Assembly: GCF_019320115.1 (NCBI RefSeq)
Contig: NC_089598.1
Location: 83,472,059-83,536,058 of the forward strand
Reading direction: 5' to 3'
Length of the DNA stretch: 64,000 nt
DNA from: Miscanthus floridulus
Taxonomy: Eukaryota > Streptophyta > Magnoliopsida > Poales > Poaceae
The position numbers and the translations under genes were made by a program. The first letter of the stretch is position 1. Every line of letters begins with the position of its first letter. Shown here piece after piece: positions 20,831 through 33,591 of this stretch. The notes under the pieces were generated by a model. The model made no database searches. It was not told the origin of the DNA and saw only the letters and a list, made by a program, of their open reading frames with translations.

Positions 20831-21269
20831 CACCCAACGAAGGCCCATACCACCAACCAACCACTCTAGGACTTAGTGAATGGGCTTGGGTCAAAGTTCT
20901 GACAACAGAGAGGTGACCAAAACGCTTTGATATAACCCGTGGCCATGATGGGTCGTACCTGGGGATTCACATCAGGAACAACATTGGGCGTACCAGTGCT
21001 ATTCTGCCTAACCCTCGTACGAACGTTGACAGGCGTGTTAGTTCACCATGACGTCCGCCAAGATGGAGTGGAGTGCCATGACCAGGAGACGATGCCTGCG
21101 CATGGTGCCAATGACAGATAGGGCCACAACATGGAGCTATCCCTGTTGATGTCTATAGGGTCGGCAGGACCTTCATGAAGGAAAAGAAGGACCCAGCGAT
21201 CCTACAGGACTTCTTCTCCTTCTCATTCTCCTCTTTTCCCTCTGCTATAACATGTGCTTTCCCTTGGCC

Positions 21270-21277
21270 TATAAAAG
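21270..21277 (+). promoter_or_regulatory. TATA box of the Tat 5' LTR inside an inverted repeat
   Basis: TATAAAAG lies in a hairpin-forming sequence, CTTTCCC on the left and GGGAAAG on the right. In the 3' LTR (about 47717-47750) the arms are longer (CATGCTTTCC/GGAAAGCATG). Confidence 0.65.
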
Positions 21278-21638
21278 GGAAAGCATGGCGTCCCATGAAG
21301 GGGACTTGAAACTGATCGACTCATCACAACACATCGGATCGACTCAAGCCAGATCCGAACAAACCCATCAAACCTCGAACACATGGTTGAGTAGCAACCG
21401 AGCTCCCTTAGCACCTGTTTACTCCATTCACCAGAGACGTGGGACCTATCCCTCTCTTGCCCATTTGTAACCCTACTATGAACTTTTAGTGCTAGTAACA
21501 TGAGTAGCAGCAATGAACTGGACGTAGGGACGTTCTGCCCAAACCAGTATAAACCTTGTGTCCTCTAAGCACGCCATCCGAGCTAGACACGTAATATTAG
21601 AAATTTACTCATTGGTGGCAACTCAAAACACCAACAGT

Positions 21639-21656
21639 TGGCGCACCAGTTAGGGG
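21639..21656 (+). other. Primer-binding site of the Tat element
   Basis: TGGCGCACCAGTTAGGGG starts two bases after the LTR end, the position and form usual for Tat-lineage elements. The tRNA species is not certain from the sequence alone. Confidence 0.65.
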
Positions 21657-21689
21657 CCTTTTGCATGTCTCGATATCCACACTAGGCCT

Positions 21690-22251
21690 CGGATGGCTAG
21701 TCACAACGCTAGCTAGGTCCTAGGCACGCACGTGCGCTTCGGGGACCTGGACTTTATCGTCACGACGAAGGGAGAGTTGGCGCAGGCTCCCGTCGCTGCC
21801 CAACCTCTTCACTCCGCTAGCCTCGACGTGATAGCATAGGTGCTTGAGGAGCTATAGCTGCATGCACCAAAGGCCCGTGCCCCCAGGAGGGACCAGCTCC
21901 TCGGCTTTGACTATGGGAGGTTAGAGCGCCAGCTCGGTGCCTTCTTAGGACCTCGACCATCCCAGGAGGACCTACACCACCTTACCTTCTCATTCACCAA
22001 CATCATGGCATAGCTTGCCAGAGGAGAGCCACTCTCTTTGGAACACCTCATCCGGAGCTCCACGACAGCGCTCCCGTTTGGTCTCCGCAACGCCGCATAG
22101 ACCATTGGCCACCTTGTGGTGCGACGCATGCCTCCATCCCCTGTGAATGACAAGTTCATGGGGATGACCAAATATATCGCGGAGTCTTTCCATGACCTCC
22201 TAGCGGGAGAAACAGAGTCACCCTCCACCTCTGACTCCAGCAGGGGAGCCA
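21690..22251 (+). pseudogene. Tat gag, N-terminal part, broken
   Basis: The plus-strand frame includes HVRFGDLDFIVTTKGELAQA, RDQLLGFDYGRLERQLGAFL and MGMTKYIAESFHDLL. TAG stops (four or more) stand in it. It is interrupted at 22251 by the solo LTR and resumes at 25452. It looks like the variable N-terminal gag region of RIRE2-like elements, but this part is poorly conserved, so the call rests mainly on position after the PBS and continuity with the clear gag at 38080-39257. Confidence 0.6.
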
Positions 22252-25200
22252 TGTAACACCCAAAAATTTCAACTATAAATTAGCAATTAATTTTGAGCAT
22301 TTATTCAATTCCTATGTATTTTTAACCTAGGCTAAATAATAAATATTGGATAAATAAAATAAACTATAAGGTTTAGAAACATGTTTGTTGCATTCATGCC
22401 GAAGCATATTGTTTTTGGTTGACTGTAGGGCTAGTTGATTTGAAGTTGAATTGAAATTCCATTTGAATTTGGCTTAGAATTGAAAAAATAGATCTGGAAA
22501 AGGTTTTGTTTTTGAAAAAAATCTCTTCCTTTCTTCCATTTTTAGCCCAACCCTAGGAATCAGCCCGGCCTTTCTTTTTCTTCCCCATCCTGGCTTGGCC
22601 CGCTCGGTGGCCCAGCAGCGCCTCCCCTCATTTCTCTTTCTCCCACGGTTGGCCCGCTTTTCTCCGGCCCAGTCACCGGCCCGCTCCACGCGTCTCCCTC
22701 TTCCTCCCACGCGCGCACCACACCGCGCGGCCTAGCTTGGCACCGCGGCCCGCAATGCCTACATCATCCGCTCTTCCTCCCATTTCCCTTCACTCACTAC
22801 GCTCTGGCCCCACGTGTCAGCGCATCCCCTTTGTTCCTTTCTTCTTCCCCGGCGCACCTTCCTTCTTCGGCGCTTTCCTTTCTCCACCGCTGCCGATGGT
22901 GCTGCCCGACATGGAAAGCCACCACCGCCCCGCATGCAAGGCAGGCGACCAATCCCGCCCAATCACCTCACTCCCCTTCCTTTTCCTGTGCACCGCCCAA
23001 CCTATAAAGTTCTGTGCCAACCCCTTCTCTCTCCCATCCTCTGCTCTCGCTTTCCAGCCACCTCCGCCACCATAATTCTCCCTCACCCACGCCTTAGAAC
23101 TCAACGCCGACGACTTGACAAGCTTCACCGTGACCTCTCGTAGCTGTAGGTAATGCCAATTTTGCTGTTTTGGTCATTAATGTTTGGTTCTCACCTAACC
23201 CGCGCCATCGTCATCTTTCCAGTTGCCGCCGCCTTCGACGACCCGCCTATGGAGCCCGTCCTGGACGCCTAGCTTGTTTCCTACGGACTCGCGGTGAGCT
23301 CTCGATCCTTCCCGTGCCTTCCATTCATAGTTTCGTGCCCTAGAACACCGCCAGCCATGGCACCACCACGGAACCAACACCCTGCCACATTTCCTTGCCT
23401 CGGTAGCTCCTCCATCGTGTTCGCGGGATCTCATAGATCGATTGGGTGTGTTCGGCTTCGATTGGGGAGGTCCCGAGCACCATTCCGGCATTCAGCGTCA
23501 TGTCCGCCTTGCTACCGGCCATGGCAAGCTCGCCGACGGTGCTGTGCAATGGCGCAGGACTCACCCGTGCCTCCTGTGCCATCGGATTGGTATTGGATGG
23601 CCTAGATCCAATCATACCGGTTGGATCATAACCGGTCCACCATGGACCCGTAGACCCAGCCACAGAGCCACATCAGCAAGGTCCACCAAGCCATGTGGTG
23701 CACCAATCCAATCCTAGCGTGCCACGTGTCAATCAGTCAGCACCTAGGGTCAACATCCAGTCAAGCCGCTTACTTTTTGCATTAAAGCCCTTCAATTTTC
23801 ATAGATTTAACCCGCAATCCATATTAATTCAAAGTAAATGCATATCAGTCCTGTTTTTATTTGTTTAGGCCCCTGTATTTTCTAGAATTAGTACCTGTAG
23901 TCCTATAACCGTGTGTATTCATATTTTTAATTGTTTTAATTCAAAAATAGGTTCAATTTATTTACAGAAATGCCATTACATCTTATTTCATGCATAACTT
24001 TCGTGTTTTAAGTCCGATTTGAGTGATTCTTTCGGTCACATGTTCGTAGCAATACGTAGAATAGATTTATAAGCTTTTCAACTTATGTTTTTACTATTTG
24101 ATGTACTGTTCTAATAGAAGTCTATCTTTATGCATGTAATGAGTGGTATGATGCTTGATTGGTGATTGGAACACGATTAGAGGGTGAGCCATTTGAGGTG
24201 ACTGAGGACCCACAACAGGATTAGCAGTACTTCTAGGACAACTTTGAGGAAGGCAAGTGTACCAAAGGCCCCTTGTTACCTATGAACTATTACCATTCAT
24301 ATTCATGCATGTGTCTAATTTGAAATACCTTTAAGGACTTTACCTAGATGATTACTTGTACCACATATCCTTGATACGTAGGGTTTTTGGGTAGGCATTT
24401 TGGATAGATGCTACAGCGCTTAACATAAAATAATTGTTAAACATGACTAAAGGCTATATGCAATGTGATAAAATGGAGCTTTTTAGCAACATATAGGGGG
24501 CTAGAGTATGGGGTTGAGTACTCTAGTGCCTCTCCATAAGGACTTAATCCTGAAGTGGCAACCCAGGAGGTTCCGTACAACCCTGAGTGTCATATGGCTC
24601 TAACTTTAACCTATTAACTAGATTGTACTAGCTTGTCTGTAGCTTCCAGTAAGGGTAAGAGGGTATCTTTCCTTTTTCTGCTAGGATGTGTGCACCGTGC
24701 CGCGATGCCCACGTGTGCCACTCCTTAATAGCTATGACTTGTTAGTGCGAGTAGCTAAGGGTTTCATAGTGAAACCCTGCCACACTTCCTAGGAAGAGGT
24801 GTAGTGGGCCTTGCAAACCCCGGCATTAGGAATCACAGCTCAGTGGGTAAAGTTGTACAATTTCTGTAGAAATATTTAACCTGTTATAATAGCCGTGCTC
24901 ATGGATACGAGCGGTCTGGATCCTTCAAGATTAGTGGTTACTGTGGATGGTTGGGAATTAAGATAAACATGACTATACTTTAATATCACTTGGGAATTGG
25001 GACTGTTCATTAAAGTAGTGATTCAGGATGCTAAAATTTGATCAACTAAAATTGCAAACCGTAGTCAAACAGTGTCAAGCCTTTTGAGCCTCATAGATCC
25101 CTTTGATATACTTGCAAAGCATGGTGAGCTTACCCTTGCTTTACATCCAATGAAAATCCTAGATGGGTAACAGATAACGGATATGAAGAGTTCCCCGAGG

Positions 25201-25446
25201 ATGTCCAGGACTAATAGGGAGACGTTCACCAGTTGGAGTCCCTGTGGCAGTTTGGGCTAGTTATTCCGCTGTGATTGTAATAATATTGCCATTGAGCAAA
25301 CATTGTATTAACTTTATGATGAGATATGCAATGTAATAAGTACTTTACTTTGATACTATTGCAATTTGTGATATATGTGTGTGTTTGGACATCCTGGGTG
25401 CATATATATGAGTACTTGTTTTTGCTATACAAAATTGGGTGCGACA
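22252..25446 (+). mobile_element. Solo LTR (TGTAACACCC family), TSD AGCCA
   Basis: A 3195-bp sequence from TGTAACACCCAAAAATTTC to GGGTGCGACA, flanked by a perfect 5-bp TSD AGCCA (22247-22251 and 25447-25451). No internal domain, PBS or polypurine tract is present, so it is the product of LTR-LTR recombination. Its composition goes AT-rich, GC-rich (22550-23760), AT-rich, like the Tekay-type LTR. Open frames inside the GC-rich block match nothing I recognise. Confidence 0.92.
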
Positions 25447-25451
25447 AGCCA

Positions 25452-25766
25452 TAACCCCTCTTGTAAATGTTTCATGGCAGGAACCTACGAGGGACACGTT
25501 GAAAGCATCCACAAGGAAGAGGCTACCGTAATGAATGACCTCAATGACAAGGTCAAGGGGGATGCAGGGGACCCACCCCACCTACAGGTGGAGCAGCTGA
25601 TGGCCCGGGGGATGCAGGGGACCCACCCCACCTATGGGTGGAGCAGCTGACGGCCCAACACCAAGAGCTCAAGGAAGCGCAACTCTAGCTCGAGCAGGAA
25701 CGCGTGGAGCTCGATCAAGAGATCGAGCGCCATAGAGGCGGTGGGTGCGCGTGTGCCATGGACCAC
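25452..25766 (+). pseudogene. Tat gag, middle fragment with a 50-bp tandem duplication
   Basis: Continues gag after the solo LTR (MAGTYEGHVESIHKEEATV, then HQELKEAQL..EQERVELDQE). A 50-bp unit beginning ggggatgcagggga is repeated at 25557-25606 and 25607-25656 with two or three differences; 50 is not a multiple of three, so the frame is broken. A TAG stands for Gln in QL*LEQE. The fragment ends at the insertion of the next element. Confidence 0.65.
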
Positions 25767-25771
25767 GATAT

Positions 25772-26537
25772 TGTTGATGCAAAAGTGGATCTACAAACAC
25801 AAAGGGCTAATACCCGAATCGATATCCAAGGCGTGCCAGTCGATTTGACCTGTTAATCGACAAGGATGAAGATACGAGCACTTTGGTCCTAACAACAGCG
25901 GTACGCCCGGAAGTCACGGCCAAGAGGTACTCACGCGGAACTCGAGGATCACCGAAGGTCGCACTGAAGCGATGCAGCTCGCTGAATCAATGAGAACTCG
26001 TAAAAAGAAAATAATGCAAATTGACGAAGTCACCGAAAAGTAAGTAGATGCAAATGGGAGTAAAAATTGGTTTTGATATTTATTGATATCTTTATTACAG
26101 TGCCCTTCACTCCATATTTATACCCTGATCTAAAGAGACACAACCAAACACAACTAGGACACCAGGTCCATATCTAAGGAAACACGTGACTCTTACATGA
26201 ATCATACTCTAACAAATATAGAAAAGGAAATCAACTCCTATCTATTTCCCTGTCCGCCTCAATTACGATGGAAATCTCACCGTCCTCCTTCCCATTGGCA
26301 TACTCCTTATTCCATCGGCAGTAGTCCTCAAGTCTTCCTTCATCGGCATCGACAATGACACCTTCAATCTCATTGGCAACGCCCGAGTCTAAATCAACCT
26401 CTCCATCGACCATCACCAGCTATCGGCAACCATCTTTACAAGCTGGCTTTCATCGGCTATCAAAGTATACAGTAACTTTCCTCTTGCCGATTAGTCCACT
26501 CTGATCATTTTGACACGTGCAAAAAACGGTGTCAACA
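25772..26537 (-). repeat. 3' LTR of the PMD-carrying Tat element
   Basis: 766 bp, TGTTGATGC..GGTGTCAACA, matching 37308-38074. On the minus strand it is preceded by a purine tract. It has a minus-strand TATA box at 26115-26122 and five copies of the ATCGG/CCGAT core. Confidence 0.95.
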
Positions 26538-26555
26538 CATGCCCCCCAATTTCGG
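26538..26555 (-). other. Polypurine tract of the PMD-carrying element
   Basis: On the minus strand AATTGGGGGGCATG abuts the TGTTGACACC start of the 3' LTR. Confidence 0.7.
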
Positions 26556-26947
26556 AGTATAAAACCATTAATGCTCTGAAATTTACTCCAGATTACCGTA
26601 ACTCATTCTCCAAGCCAAAACCTGATCTGTTATCAAATCCAATCAAATCTAATCCTGATTCATGCACTTCAGTAAATATCGCACAATCACCAACCACTCT
26701 TGCCTTGATTATGGTTAAGATACCAAAACAATAACCCATCGGCAAGATCTTAACATGATAATGCTGTCATTTTCAGAATTAAAATATCCTGTACCGATAT
26801 CTCTTCCAAGTCATGATTACTTGCCATCAACCCATCTGTACAATCTCCTGATTATCGTGCAAACAGTTACCATATCCATCTGAACCACTTCGACCTACAT
26901 GCGCGCGGCATAGAGATAAGTCCAAAATACCCCTACTCCAAGCGGCT

Positions 26948-26955
26948 TATAAATA
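26948..26955 (+). promoter_or_regulatory. TATA box of the antisense PMD gene
   Basis: TATAAATA in the context CGGCTTATAAATAGATTCC, a near-perfect plant TATA box. It is 163 bp upstream of the ATG at 27118, on the strand opposite to the retroelement. It implies that the gene has its own promoter, independent of the LTR. Confidence 0.7.
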
Positions 26956-27117
26956 GATTCCTCCAGAACACTCGTCTTCTACCCTCAGACTCCAATCTTT
27001 GACATTTTCTCTTTTCGGCGGCGACTCCGACGAACCACTGCACGACCTCAACCAACAAGAACCCTTCTCCAGCATTACCTCAAGTCTCCGGCTCGTGCCC
27101 TCATCTTCCTCAAGATA

Positions 27118-30100
27118 ATGGCAATCAACTTCGACATCCCCGCGGTTCGCTTTACTTCCATTACCTTTTACTTTGATTCCCCTAGTTTTTGCAAATCTAT
27201 ACAGTTGGTGATTTTTCCTTTCTTTTGTTCTCCGGATCCTTTAAACTTAGGAACTGCGCAACAAATTAGTTATTCCAACCGATCAGCCGCATGTCCAATG
27301 CCTAGGACCAATGGGCAACCCAGATCCAACCGATCTGATCAATGCAGAGGTTAACAGAATCCCCTTTAGAGCCCAACATTTCTCTCTGAATTTATGGAAA
27401 GATACATTCCGATCTTGGCCCAAAACCACCAAAGGGTGGAAAGATTGGTACTTGAGGGTTAATAGATCGATGCAAGTATACTGGGCAGAACGGAAGTTGG
27501 ACCAATGCATTAGGCTATCTATTGCCGATATGCAGAAGAATGAATCAATGATGATTGCAGCTGCTTACTTCTGGTCAGACACGACAAACACTTTTATGTT
27601 TGGACATGGCCCAGCTACTCGCACACTTGCCGATGTCCACATGCTCACTGGCTTGGATATTTCAACTGCCGATGAAGGCTCCATTTATGGTAGAAAATCT
27701 GAATATAGGGTGAATACCCGCAACATCGGCGGTTGGACGGGATACATTCAAGAATACCAGAAGACTAGGACACCTAACCAGAGGGAACATGCCACATTCT
27801 TGAATATGTGGTTAGAAAAATTTATCTTCTGTGGTCGATCAGTAGGACCAACCAACGCCTTCCTCCCCGCAGCTGAACTTTTGGCTAATGGTGTAAGGTT
27901 TCCTCTTGGCCGATACCTTCTGAGCTCCACTTATCATCTTCTTCATCAAGTGTCTCAGAAACTTCTGCTTGGCGAACCCATCGGCAACCTAGGAGGCCCG
28001 TGGTGGTTTATCAACATGTGGCTGAATGCCCATATGCACAAATGTTTGCAATGGGACCTTTTTGCCCAACAATTCCCACGAGAAATTGCTGAAGACCATG
28101 TGCTTGGGGATGATGAATCGGCAACACGCTCACCCCTCAATTTTGGTGAAGCCATAATTGTCCTTCCTAGAATAGAGGCCAATGAAGACCAGATCGGCAG
28201 ATTCTTCCAAAACTTCTACAATGGCCTTTCTCGTGATCATAGAGCCTGGGTACCTTATATTGACGAGGAAAACAAATTTCCCCTTCTTTTCAACTTTGCC
28301 GATGACACCCTGAATTAGGATAAGGAACTCATGATGGCCATCATTACTCCCAGGGCAATTCCAGTAAATACATTTGGTAGCGGGAAAAACACCAACATTT
28401 CGTATGAATTTTACAACCCATCGGCAGTATCCCGTCAATTAGCTTTTGGGCAACTACCAATCAAACTTTGCTTTGCCGATGTGATCAAACCCAGGGAAAC
28501 AATCACCTGTGGAACAGATTGGAACAAGGTAGTACAACTCTCCCCCGATGCCGATACCACAGATGTTGATATATCCACCTGGACGCCAGTATCCTTCATC
28601 ACCGAGTCATACAAGCAATGGTGGCGAGAGTGGAAGGAACAACTGTTTGCAACATCTGTTCACACATATCGGCACATGATCGACCCTGAATACACCATTC
28701 CCGATGACGCAGTAAGTTCCTTTTAGCTCCCTTCCGCTTTTTCCTTTCATATATCGGTAGCTAACTCTCTCGTGACAGGTTAACAACCCAGCACCAACTA
28801 TGAGCAAAAGTGGGAAACCCTTCGATCTTTGGCCTGTTTCCCTGATATCACCGATTGGCTACAATGCTCCCACCTTAGCCGCTTTGACTCACCAGAAGAT
28901 CCGTACCAAGACCATCACCTCCAAGTCCAAATTGGCTACAGCCAGGGCCACTCCATCGGCTGCTGCTACAACCTTGGTCAAGGCATTCAAGGTAACAACC
29001 TTGTTTATTTCTACTCATGCCGATCACAAACTATATTAACATTAATCACCAGGGGGTAAAAGCTGCTGCTGGATCGTCATCGGCAATTCCTCCGATATCA
29101 AGCAACATTTCTTTTGATGAACCTTCAGAGGTATCTTCTTAACTTTACATATTATCTGTTAAATATCATACCTTACACTTGTTTTGCAGCAACAATTGGG
29201 TACATCAGCAAGCGTACCAGATGTCCAAGCTTCACAATCAACAAGTGCCGATGCCCTCCAGCCAATCGTTGCCGATGCCCAAGCAAAGCGCAAAGCTTTA
29301 ACAGATGCTGAAGCACAGCCAAAACGACAAAGGTCCATGCCGATCCCTACATCTGCCCCAATGTCATCGGTCATCATACCTCAAGAGCCAACCACCGATG
29401 AAGTCACAGAGGATATCCCATCGGCAAGCTCAACTGATCCCCCACACGACATACTCTAGGTTGCTTCCTCTAGTCAAGCACAGGAAATTGCCTTGAAACA
29501 GGTAAACCGATTAACCTAGCTGATTTACAATACTCATACTTATCCTTAACTAGCCTCCTTTCCTTTCCCTCAGGAACAAGACTCCCCAAACAGCCTATTC
29601 TCCTTCGCTATTGACGTCTCTGACGATGATGGAGAGGAAACAAGTTCTTCCCTTGCACTGGGAACAATATCGGCAGAAACTAAGTCCATGTTGGAAGCTC
29701 TCCTGAACTTGCTACAGCAGGATACCGCCCAACTGGTAGATGACTCGGACCCCACAAAGGCAATTTTCAAAACAATCCGTGGCCAGGTCCCTGCCGATGT
29801 TGAAGAAGTACTCTTCCCAGCAGCCCATTTAGAAAGTCGCCAACTACAATATCAACGGGCTGCTCAACGTATTGCCGATAGAGCAGCTCAGGCTCAACTC
29901 AAAGAAGAGATGCTACAACTGAAACAAATTGCCGATGATAAGCACAAGGGCATCGGCAACTTGTAGACTTCGGGTGCTGAACTTAAGCAGAAAATCTTGG
30001 ATTTATCAGCAAGGAAGATGGCTCTATTGGCTGAATTGAAGGAAGTCGATGCAGCCTTAACTCATGCTCAACAAGAAGAAAGCCAGCTACCCAATGCCAT

Positions 30101-30269
30101 CAAAGCCCTTCAACAAGAAAGAGATATCCAGGCTCGCAAAGCTTTGGCCATGAAGAAAAAACTCAAGCCTGTGGAGGGTACTGCCGATGACGATATCAAA
30201 GAAATGGAGGAAGCCGAGCAGATTCGCCTGCGTGCGATATTAGCTATCCAATCCTTGTTGAACTTGTAA
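27118..30269 (+). pseudogene. Plant mobile domain (PMD) protein gene, six exons, antisense to its host element; three TAG stops
   Basis: Exons: 27118-27144, 27251-28711, 28779-28991, 29053-29130, 29190-29501, 29574-30269. The five introns (59-106 bp) all run GT..AG and all are phase 0, giving 2787 bases (928 codons plus stop). Exon 2 encodes a PMD (PF10536-like): SLNLWKDTFRSW, FWSDTTNTFMFGHGPATRTL, ADVHMLTGLDIS, GPTNAFLPAAELLANG, LGGPWWFINMWLNAHM. Exons 3-5 are low complexity (Ser/Thr/Ala/Pro); exon 6 has an acidic stretch and a long Glu/Lys/Gln coiled coil. Three in-frame TAGs (28316, 29457, 29964) suggest CAG decay. In plants the PMD proteins MAIN and MAIL1 act in silencing and gene expression; the role here is unknown. 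Introns survive because they lie antisense to the element RNA. This copy is probably inactive unless TAG is read through. Confidence 0.85.
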
Positions 30270-30354
30270 TCTTGTTTATTGTATCGGCACTTTATGAGAC
30301 ATTGACATCCTTGCATAATTCTAGCCGATAGGACTGTTATCGGCACTTATACTT

Positions 30355-33300
30355 TTATGCATCCATCCAGATACTAGGGTAATATTTCTTTAAATATTTT
30401 CCATTTAATGCTCTAGGAAACACAACCCCTTCGAGGGTTTCTAGAATATATGCGTTACCAGGAACAGACTGATTTATCCGATATGGACCTTCCCAATTAA
30501 GAGACCACTTTCCAAACTTTGAACTTTTAGTCCCAATCGGTAAAATCAATTTCCAGACTAGATCTCCATCGGCAAATTCCTTTACCTTCACCTTCTTGTC
30601 ATACCATCTGGCTACTCTTTTCTTATTTTCTTCGATGCTAACTAAAGCCCTTAACCGATGACCCGCCACATCTTCCAACTCATCCTTCATAAGAGTATTA
30701 TAATCATCGGCTGTCAGCTGATCTTGAGAACGTATTCGCCTAGAGCCAACTTTAATTTCCCAAGGCAATACTGCATCGTGTCCATATACTAACTAATAAG
30801 GCGTTACTTTGGTTGCACCATGACATGACATCCGATATGACCACAAGGCTTCATTTAATACTGTATGCCACCTCCTAGGATTTTCTTCAATTTTGCACTT
30901 AATGAGTTTGATGATCCCTTTGTTAGAAGCCTCAGCTTGACCATTAGCTTGAGCATAATATGGAGAAGAATTTAAAACTTTAATTCCCATACCTACAGCA
31001 AACTCATCAAATTCTCCTGATGTAAACATAGTGCCCTGATCGGTAGTGATAGTCTGAGGAATACCAAATCGGTAAACAATATGTTCTTTCACAAAATCAA
31101 TCATATTAACCGATGTCACCTTTTTCAAAGGAATTGCCTCAACCCATTTTGTGAAATAATCAGTAGCAACCATAATAAATTTATGTCCCTTACTCGATGG
31201 CGGATAAATCTGACCAATGAGATCAATAGCCCATCCCCGGAACGGCCACGGTTTGATTATAGGGTTCATAGCCGATGCAGGCGCTCTTTGAATATTACCA
31301 AACTTTTGACATCCCTGACATCCTTTAAAATATTTAAAACAATCTTCAAGAATAGTCGGCCAATAGTATCCATTCCTTCTGATCATCCACTTCATCTTGA
31401 AAGCCGATTGATGCGCACCACACACTCCTTCATGAATTTCACCCATCAAAGTTCTCGATTCATCACTGCCAACACATCTGAGTAAAACTCCATCTATAGT
31501 TCGATAATATAATTCATCATCGAGGAGCACATACTTGGTAGCTTGGAACCTTATACATCTTTCAACCTTTTTATATGGATCCTTTAAATAATCGACAATC
31601 TCCTTTCTCCAGTCATTGGTATCAACTGCCGATGTTAGCACTTCCTGAATAAGTTGATACCCTGAAGCATGCTGAGCTAGTCGATTAGCTTCCTCATTAT
31701 GCAATCGAGAGATATGTTCAAGACGAAAATCTCTAAATCCTTTCAACAATTGCAAACATTTTTCATAATACGAAATCAAAGCTTCACTTCGGCATTCATA
31801 AAGTCCAGCCAATTGATTTATAACTAGCATAGAATCACCAAAGATTTCAACAGCATCGGCACGTATCTCCTTCAGTAACTCTAACCCTTTTACCAAGGCT
31901 TGGTATTCAGCCTGATTGTTCGTCGACGTAGCAACAATCGGCAATGAAAACTCATACTTCCTTCCTTGAGGTGAAATTAACACAATGCCGATACCTGCTC
32001 CTTCACCACATGTGGACCCATCGAAGAAAAGTGTCCAGGGAGCAACCTCCAGAGAGTCCACTGTATCACAATGCTGAGTGACAAAATCAGCCATTACTTG
32101 CCCTTTAACTGCCTTAGTTGATTCGTAACGTAGTTCAAATTCTGATAATGCTAAAATCCACTTGCCGATTCTACCACTTAATATCGACATCGACAGCATA
32201 TACTTGACTACATCGTCTTTGCATATGACCGTACATTCGGCAGATAACAAATAATGCCTTAATTTGACACACGAAAAGTATAAACATAGACATAACTTTT
32301 CGATGGCCGAATACCTCGTCTCAGCATCCACTAGTCTTCTGCTCAAATAATAAATAACACGTTCTTTCCCTTCAAATTCTTGAATAAGAGCTGAACCGAT
32401 AACTGTATCATCAGTTGATAAATATAACCTAAAAGGCTTCCCGTGTTGAGATGGAACTAGCACTGGAGGATTTGTTAAATATTTCTTAATTTCATCGAGG
32501 GCTAACTGCTGCTCAGCTCCCCATACAAATTCCTGATCGGCTTTCAATTTAAGTAATGGACTGAAAGCCTTGATCTTACCCGACAGATTAGATATGAATC
32601 TTCTAATGAAATTAATCTTACCGATCAACGATTGCAATTCAGTCTTATTGGCAGGAGCAACCACCTTGCTAATTGCATCAATAGACTTCCTACTGATTTC
32701 GATGCCCCGCTGATGCACCATAAAACCCAAGAATTGACCTACCGATACACCAAATGCACATTTATTAGGATTCATCTTCAATCCATGCTTCCTTGTGCAC
32801 TCCAGTATCTTTCGTAGATCGGCTAGATGTTTTGTGATATCTCCAGACTTAATCACCACATCATCAATGTAGATCTCCACCAATGTGCCGATGTATTCAT
32901 GAAAAATAAAGTTCATAGCTCTTTGATAAGTAGCACCGGCATTTTTCAAGCCAAACGTCATGACTACCCACTCAAACAACCCTACATGACCTGGACATCT
33001 GAAAGCAGTCTTGGGAATATCTTCTTCAGCCATGAATATTTGATTGTAGCCTACATTTCCATCCATAAAGCTAATAATTTGATGTCCGGCTGCAGCATCA
33101 ATCAATAAATCAGCAATCGGCATTGGATAGCCATCCATCGGTGTGGCTTTGTTGAGATTCCTAAAATCAATACAAACACGAAGTTTTCCATTTTTCTTAT
33201 ACACAGGAACCACATTAGAGATCCACTCTGCATATCGACACTGCCGAATAAACTTTGCCTCAATTAATTTAGTTATTTCGGCCTTAATATCAGGAAGTAT

Positions 33301-33591
33301 ATTAGGGTTGCATCGGCGCGCTGGCTGCTGATGTGGCCGAAATCCAGATTTGATAGGTAACCGATGTTCAACTACCGATCGGTCTAATCCAGGCATCTCA
33401 GTATAATCCCAAGCAAAACAATCTTTATACTCTTTTAACACATTAATTATTTGCTGCTTACACTTGGAATCTAACTTAGCACTAATAAAAGTAGGTCTTG
33501 GCCTATCGCCATCACCGATATCTACTTCTACTAAATCATCTGCCGATGTGAACCCTTGACCTAATTTTCCATCATCGGCAAACCTATCCAT
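30355..33591 (-). pseudogene. Pol polyprotein (RT-RNase H x2-integrase), near intact, one TAG
   Basis: The frame opens at ATG 33591 and runs 932 codons to a TAG at 30793-30795, then continues in the same frame to 30355. RT has VCIDFRNLNKATP, FMDGNVGYNQI and the catalytic YIDDVVIKSG near 32860. A first RNase H follows (YLSRRLVDAETRYSAIEKL), then a second, archaeal-like RNase H (WTLFFDGSTCGEGAGIGIVL, NNQAEYQALVKGLELL), the paired arrangement known in the Tat lineage. Integrase has a zinc-binding N-terminus (CQGCQKFG) and the DDE residues in WAIDLIG, TTDQGTMF and ANGQAEASNKG. The tail has GDLVWKLILP and KWSLNWEGPYRI. It overlaps the protease stop as TAATG in the -1 frame. One CAG-to-TAG change would account for the defect. 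Confidence 0.9.

Larger units (their letters stand above)
20269..21636 (+). repeat. 5' LTR of the Tat element
   Basis: 1368 bp, TGTTGGGGACC..ACACCAACA, repeated at 46785-48098. It contains a minisatellite (20375-20830), a TATA box and an inverted repeat around it. Confidence 0.92.

Noticed and set aside
22474..23717. Dense open frames on both strands, looking like a GC-rich exon cluster
   Set aside because: They sit in the GC-rich centre of the solo LTR (22252-25446, TSD AGCCA). No splice structure or known domain is visible.
30793..33591. Reading the 932-codon frame as a functional standalone host gene
   Set aside because: It is the RT-RNase H-integrase part of an LTR element, flanked by matching LTRs, PBS and polypurine tract.
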